A program made the translations under genes and the position numbers. From Promethearchaeota archaeon (lineage in GTDB: Archaea > Asgardarchaeota > Lokiarchaeia > Sigyniarchaeales > SOKP01), in contig JAUWNA010000171.1 in assembly GCA_030612905.1 (NCBI GenBank), positions 1-5,183 on the forward strand: a stretch of DNA of 5,183 nucleotides, given 5' to 3'. How positions within the stretch are numbered: the first letter of the stretch is position 1; each line of letters begins with the position of its first letter. The notes under the pieces were generated by a model that worked only from the letters and a program-made list of their open reading frames with translations, was not told the DNA's origin and did not search any database. This document shows, piece by piece, positions 1 to 4,100 of the stretch.

Positions 1-27
1 AAAAAATAAAAAGAATTGATAATAAAA

Positions 28-207
28 ATGGCTAAAAAACCCTTAACAACGAGACAAAAAACCTATAAAGCTCATAACATAAAAATAGGCGATTTTAGAC
101 CTATTGCAGGTAAGAATACAAAATATTGTTCTATTTGTGGGACACACGGGAAAAAACTTTATACAGAGAAATGTTTTAAAAAGAAAAAAAATAAAAAGAG
201 GAAATAA
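28..207 (+). CDS. Small Lys-rich protein with a possible C2HC zinc site, function unknown
   Basis: The 59-residue product is not one I recognise. Seen directly: an N-terminal basic half starting MAKKPLTTRQ, then C34-x2-C37-x2-H40-x8-C49, then a tail that is almost all Lys/Arg (residues 51-59). Three Cys and one His in 16 residues could hold one zinc ion, as in zinc knuckles, although the spacing differs from the classical CX2CX4HX4C knuckle. The basic tail would suit nucleic-acid or ribosome contact; this is inference. I chose ATG at 28. An in-frame TTG at 16 would add four residues (MIIK), but the start MAKK matches the 'IAKK' near the start of two downstream genes. A stop at 7-9 closes the frame upstream. 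The next gene starts two bases after the stop, so the genes are probably co-transcribed. Confidence 0.75.
   Translation: MAKKPLTTRQKTYKAHNIKIGDFRPIAGKNTKYCSICGTHGKKLYTEKCFKKKKNKKRK
198..201 (+). promoter_or_regulatory. Ribosome binding site (GAGG) for the gene at 210
   Basis: GAGG lies eight bases before the ATG at 210, inside the Lys/Arg-rich 3' end of the previous gene. It gives a reference spacing for Shine-Dalgarno use in this window and supports translation of both neighbours from one message. Confidence 0.6.
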
Positions 208-209
208 AT

Positions 210-512
210 ATGGTAAGATACGAAAGTTATAGGGCTGGGAGCACCTCCAGAGTTCCAAAGGCAAAAACCGTAGGGAGAAAAAGAAAGCGAAGGACTACAA
301 AATATGGCGAACCAATCAGAAAATTCGATAAGAAAGATTATCGATTACAAAATAAATTTGCTTATAAAAAAGATGCCAAAGATTACAAAAAAAGATTGAA
401 AGCAATAGGATATTTAGCTCGTGTTACTCCGTTTAAAGGTGGACACAAACTATGGGTAAGAGATACTCCTAAAAGCAGGAAATGGGAAAAAAGTTTATTT
501 AAAGGTGATTAA
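210..512 (+). CDS. Basic 100-residue protein, possible nucleic-acid binding, function unknown
   Basis: The product is very rich in Lys and Arg and has no signal peptide or membrane segment. Residues 8-31 form a basic Gly/Ser/Thr region ending in a cluster around GRKRKRR (22-28), probably disordered. Residues 50-66 (AYKKDAKDYKKRLKAIG) look like an amphipathic basic helix, followed by Y68-LARV-72 and KLWVRD (80-85), which suggest two beta strands. A helix then 'GY.ARV' then 'LWVR' resembles small alpha-beta SPOR-like modules of prokaryotes and their viruses, but the likeness is weak and no function follows. The ATG at 210 has GAGG eight bases upstream. The 3' end overlaps the apparent GTG start of the next gene by eight bases, which indicates translational coupling. 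A DNA-binding or virion-internal role is possible but only inferred. Confidence 0.75.
   Translation: MVRYESYRAGSTSRVPKAKTVGRKRKRRTTKYGEPIRKFDKKDYRLQNKFAYKKDAKDYKKRLKAIGYLARVTPFKGGHKLWVRDTPKSRKWEKSLFKGD
504..509 (+). promoter_or_regulatory. GGTGAT Shine-Dalgarno-like site that overlaps the apparent GTG start
   Basis: GGTGAT matches the extended anti-Shine-Dalgarno target (GGAGGTGAT) and covers the GTG at 505. Nothing resembling a ribosome site precedes that GTG (upstream bases tttatttaaa). Aligned on the U of GGU, the in-frame ATA at 514 sits eight bases away, the same as the aligned spacing at the gene starting at 210 and within one base of that at 1059. The site therefore fits initiation at ATA 514 better than at GTG 505. 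Confidence 0.45.
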
Positions 513-861
513 AATAGCGAAAAAAAGAAAGCCAAAAGCAGGAACTGGTGGCTCTTTAGCAAGAGGGGGTGGTTCATTGAAAAAAGGCTTAAAAAAAAAT
601 GGTCAATTAAGAAGTACCCATATTCCATCTAAAAAAGCAAAAAAGAAGACTAAACAAAAAGAAGCGTATTTAGTAAGTCTTAAAAGAGAAAGAGAAATGG
701 CTGAAAGAGGTTGGAAAGTCGTTAGAACAAAGACATATTTAGAAAAACCAAAAAAAGCAATTGGTAAAAAAGGATATCCTTACGCCGTTTTGAACAAAAA
801 CAATCACTACGAATCGTTCTATACTTGGAAGGAAAAAACATCTAAAAAAAAATGGATATAA
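505..861 (+). CDS. Gly/Lys-rich basic protein of 115-118 residues, function unknown
   Basis: I do not recognise this protein. Read from GTG 505 it is 118 residues; from the ATA at 514 it would be 115. Residues 13-33 are a glycine-rich basic segment with two GGSL units (15-18 and 22-25). Residues 41-52 are mostly Lys. Residues 53-68 look like a charged helix, followed by GWKVVRTKTY (69-78), then GKKGYPYAVLNK (87-98) and an aromatic C-terminus with Y102, F105, Y106, W108 and W117. The order 'basic tail, helix, G-aromatic-x-V, more strands' resembles the preceding gene, so they may be distant paralogues. The protein has no signal or membrane segment and no Cys. It overlaps the preceding gene by eight bases if GTG is used and not at all if ATA is used. 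RNA, DNA or capsid-interior binding is a guess from charge alone. Confidence 0.7.
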   Translation: MIKIAKKRKPKAGTGGSLARGGGSLKKGLKKNGQLRSTHIPSKKAKKKTKQKEAYLVSLKREREMAERGWKVVRTKTYLEKPKKAIGKKGYPYAVLNKNNHYESFYTWKEKTSKKKWI

Positions 862-866
862 GTGAT
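862..866 (+). promoter_or_regulatory. GTGAT Shine-Dalgarno-like site that overlaps the apparent GTG start
   Basis: This is the second copy of the arrangement at 504-509: GTGATT followed by AAAATAGC and an A-rich run. The upstream bases (aatggatata) contain no good ribosome site for the GTG at 862. Aligned on the U, the in-frame ATA at 871 is again eight bases away. Both the sequence and the geometry repeat those of the preceding gene. Confidence 0.4.
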
Positions 867-1053
867 TAAAATAGCTAAAAAAAAGAAAAAAATGAGAAGT
901 AAGGAAGGTAAGAAGAAAAAGGAAAAAAATTACTATTATTTCATTAAGACGAAAAACATCACGGCAACAATATATTTTCTGTTGGCGGGTACGATTGCTT
1001 TGTTGATTTTGCTTACCTATTTTGGAATTTTAGAGTTTAAGCTTGGAGGTTGA
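862..1053 (+). CDS. Small single-span membrane protein with a basic N-terminus
   Basis: The 63-residue product (60 if translation starts at ATA 871) has a strongly basic first third (residues 3-22, mostly Lys), an aromatic patch NYYYF (23-27), a hydrophobic segment at about 33-57 (ITATIYFLLAGTIALLILLT and on), and a short tail EFKLGG. The positive-inside rule predicts the Lys-rich end in the cytoplasm and only a few residues outside. No cleavage site is apparent, so it is probably an anchored protein rather than a signal peptide. GTG 862 directly follows the previous stop, and the gene ends five bases before the secreted giant protein, whose GGAGGT site overlaps its final codons. Position suggests a partner in export, anchoring or assembly of that protein, or a holin-like or virion membrane protein; sequence cannot distinguish these. 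An internal ATG at 892 lacks a ribosome site. Confidence 0.75.
   Translation: MIKIAKKKKKMRSKEGKKKKEKNYYYFIKTKNITATIYFLLAGTIALLILLTYFGILEFKLGG
1045..1050 (+). promoter_or_regulatory. Strong ribosome binding site (GGAGGT) that fixes the GTG start at 1059
   Basis: GGAGGT is the best Shine-Dalgarno match in the window and ends eight bases before GTG 1059. It lies in the last codons of the preceding gene. It favours GTG 1059 over the in-frame ATG at 1080, which has only an A-rich leader. Confidence 0.75.
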
Positions 1054-1058
1054 ATATC

Positions 1059-1133
1059 GTGAACAAAAAAAAAAGTAGAATGAAAATTTGTTTGTTTTTG
1101 ATTGTTTTCATGCTTTCAGTTTCGTCTTTTGCA
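1059..1133 (+). other. Signal peptide of the giant protein (residues 1-25)
   Basis: A basic n-region (NKKKSRMK, residues 2-9) is followed by a hydrophobic core (ICLFLIVFMLSV, 10-21) and SSFA at 22-25, which suits signal peptidase I cleavage after A25. No lipobox Cys is placed for lipoprotein processing. If translation began at ATG 1080 the signal would still be present but shorter in its basic part. Confidence 0.8.
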
Positions 1134-4100
1134 TCGTTATTCACTTCTAACTATAACAATTTCGATAACGATGCAATTTTAGAGACATCTTCTCTAAACA
1201 CTCTATTCAACGGAAAACCGTACGATTTCGAACTAAACGATTTTTACGACGACGAAGATCTCGATAAAATTTGGACAGGAGCAAAATTTCAAACGGAGGA
1301 TTTTAACGACACTACACTTGCGTGGTCTGGAGATGTTAATAACGACACTGTCACGCCTGTAAACAACACAGAAACTCAATATGGCGATCCAGCGAATATA
1401 GATATGATTAGTGGAACTTCTGATTATTCTGATAACATGAAATCTAACGACGCTTCTTACACGACATTTACGTCTACTCATACCGATGGATACATCTATG
1501 AAACTCCATCTCAATGGGATGATTTTACATTTATGTGGGGTACTGGTGATACAATAGGAGAGTTAGAAACTATTGATGCAGATTGGTCTGTAATTGATTC
1601 TTCAGAAATCGGTCATTATCCTGCTACTTATTCTTTTACTGATGTTCCAGATGATACTTCTGGAATTGATATTCCATTTGTAGATGATGCTGTTCTATAC
1701 GATGGTGAATGTATAATAATAAGTGATTGGCAAGAACATAAAAAAGTTCTAAGGTTGCAAGATGATGTAAGTGCGGGAGAAGATCCTACTATAACACATG
1801 ATGAAACTCAAGCAACTGCAGGTACTCGTGAGTTTTGGATTGGTACTACTAATGTTAACGAAGTATGGAAGGTGATATATTACGAAGATGGAACTATAAT
1901 TTTACAATTAATGCTTGGATTGGGTTCTTTATTTTATTATGACAGTGGATTACAGTTAATACAAGGTATATCAAATAATGTATTTTATCATATTAAATTT
2001 GTATGGAGAGCAGACAATACCTTTGACGTGTGGGTAGACGAGATAAAAAAAGTAGACAATAAATCTTTAGAAAATAATCAAGTCTCGGGATTAAATAAGG
2101 TAATAATATCGGCTGAGCACGATTCTACTGCTTATATTTATTTAGATGCTTATGGCGACCCAGATAATGATCCTAATTACAACATAGGAGATAATCTGAA
2201 TGGAGATGCAAAGTTAGATGTTCAAATAGATATACAAGTGGTTGATCCAGATTTTAGCTCGATTGAGTTTTTTAAATATTCATATAAAACAAATATATCA
2301 GTTGATGTAGATTTAGATATTTGGAATTGGGATACTACTTCGTGGTACGAAATTGAATCTATTGATAACTTTGCTAATTTTGATGATGATTCTTTTACAT
2401 TGGGAAGTGCAAGTTCCTATGTAAGTGGAACTAATCAGGTAAGGATACGATTTCAAGCTTTGAGTGTAGAAGTTTTCGAATTACTAATAGATCGATTTAG
2501 GTTAGATTATTTTACTGAATCGGCAGAGTTAGAAATGACCATAACCTTATCTTTTGATAGATATGACGAAGATCTTTTGGCTATGAACGTTCAAAGTTGG
2601 CAAAAAACAAACGTCTCTCAAACGATAACGTTTAAAATCTGGAATTACGATACAGAATCGTATGTGCAAATCAGCAGTTCTTCTGAAACATCTTTTACTA
2701 AAAAGGAATACAATACAGAATCTCCAAGCGATTTTATTAGCTCAAGCGGAACAGTTAAATTGAGTTGGAGTGGTTCAGATTTAACAGACAATTTTGAGCT
2801 ACAGATTGATTACTTAGTTATACAAATTTATTACAAATTAAATTTGCTTCACACTAAATCGTTTGATGCTAACGGCATTTATCGATACAGGTGGTGCGTT
2901 TTAGGTTCGATTTATTACACTCAATGGGTTAATTTTGAAGTGGTCGATCCAGAACCTAACTTTTACGCGATTTCTGAGTCAGATTTGACTACGAGATGGA
3001 TTCTTCAAAATTCAACATTAACACCTGCAGAAGATTTTCACGACGACATCAACACAAATTATTGGAATTTGGTTGATGTTTCAGAAAGTTCATTTAAAAA
3101 ACTTCTTTCACAATCATCAAACTATTTGTTAGATAATAGTTCTATAACAAATGAATTTGTATCTACAGGAAGAAATATTTATGTGCATGATACTTATCCT
3201 TCTGGAGTAACATGGGATGGATCATATTTCTTGGTTATAGGAACTATAAATAAAAGAGCTTTTAAATACACATCATCAGGAAGCTATGTATCAGAACATC
3301 CTTTATATGGGACTAATTGGCATCCAAGAGGTATATGCTGGGATGGAACATATTTTTATGTGCCAGATTACGATGATGATGTAGTCTATAAATATAGTGC
3401 CACTTGGGTGTATCAATCAACTCACCCATTAAATGAAGGAAATACACTTGCATCTGGAGTCACATGGGATGGATCATATTTCTGGGTATTAGATGGGAAT
3501 AGTGGTGATGTATATAAATATAATTCTGCTTGGGTGTATCAGACTAAAATAACTTTACATACAAATAATGGATGGGCACTTGGAATATGCTGGGATGGAA
3601 CTTATTTTTATGTAGGAGACATTGAAGATAGTTTGACGTATAAATATAATTCAGCTTGGGTATATCAAGGAGCTACTGATATTACGATAAATCCAAGAGG
3701 AATTGATTATGATGGAACCAATTATTGGGTTGTAAATTATGATGATCATAGAGTTTATGAATATGAGTATTTTTTAGATGTTTCTAAAAACTATTTTGGT
3801 TCTGGATATACATACATGCAAACTAATACCACAGAATTAATTTCTCTAAAAAGCATTGATTATAATACTCATTACAATTTAAGTTCGGGAGATTATTTTG
3901 AAGTAGATTTTCAAACGAGTTCCGATTCTAAAATTAATCTGATTTTACTAAAAGACGGGGTAGTTAATAAAACCCTAACTCTTAGTGCTTCTGGGAATAC
4001 TAATTTCGATAGACATACTACAAAGATTTCTGTTTCCGAATTCGTAGAATTTGACCAACTAAAAATAAGTTCTACATTTGAAGACAAGGATAATGTGAAA

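Noticed and set aside
16..27. TTG at 16 as the start of the first gene
   Set aside because: The ATG at 28 gives MAKK, matching the [MI]AKK beginnings downstream, and TTG has no clear ribosome site. It is not excluded, since the window starts only 15 bases upstream.
1..27. Archaeal TATA box or promoter in the A/T-rich leader
   Set aside because: The whole region is A/T-rich, so a TATA-like match has no weight, and upstream sequence is missing.
235..250. GC-rich bulged hairpin (CTGGGAG, 3-base loop, CTCCAG) near the start of the second gene
   Set aside because: It is short, has a bulge, and is explained by Gly/Ser/Thr/Arg codons. One small stem is not enough to claim regulation.
43..264. 73-codon open frame on the - strand
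   Set aside because: It runs antisense to two well-supported + strand genes. Its Phe/Leu/Ile-rich product is what the complement of Lys-rich A-runs gives.
591..855. Repeated AAAAAAAAATGG at 591-602 and 844-855
   Set aside because: The two copies are in different reading frames and are built mostly of a Lys-codon homopolymer, so chance is sufficient.
28..861. Small basic genes as ribosomal proteins
   Set aside because: Size and charge fit, but none of the three matches a ribosomal protein signature I know, and the downstream gene context is not ribosomal.
1080..1082. ATG 1080 as the main start of the giant protein
   Set aside because: It lacks a Shine-Dalgarno, whereas GTG 1059 has GGAGGT at ideal spacing and gives a better basic n-region.
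1233..1514. 93-codon open frame on the - strand
   Set aside because: It lies wholly within the giant + strand frame, has no ribosome site I can see, and reflects the Asp/Asn/Thr codons on the other strand.
3168..3773. CRISPR-like regular repeats
   Set aside because: The periodicity (126 bases, with a 252-base doubling) is in frame and encodes propeller blades. There are no short identical repeats with unique spacers.
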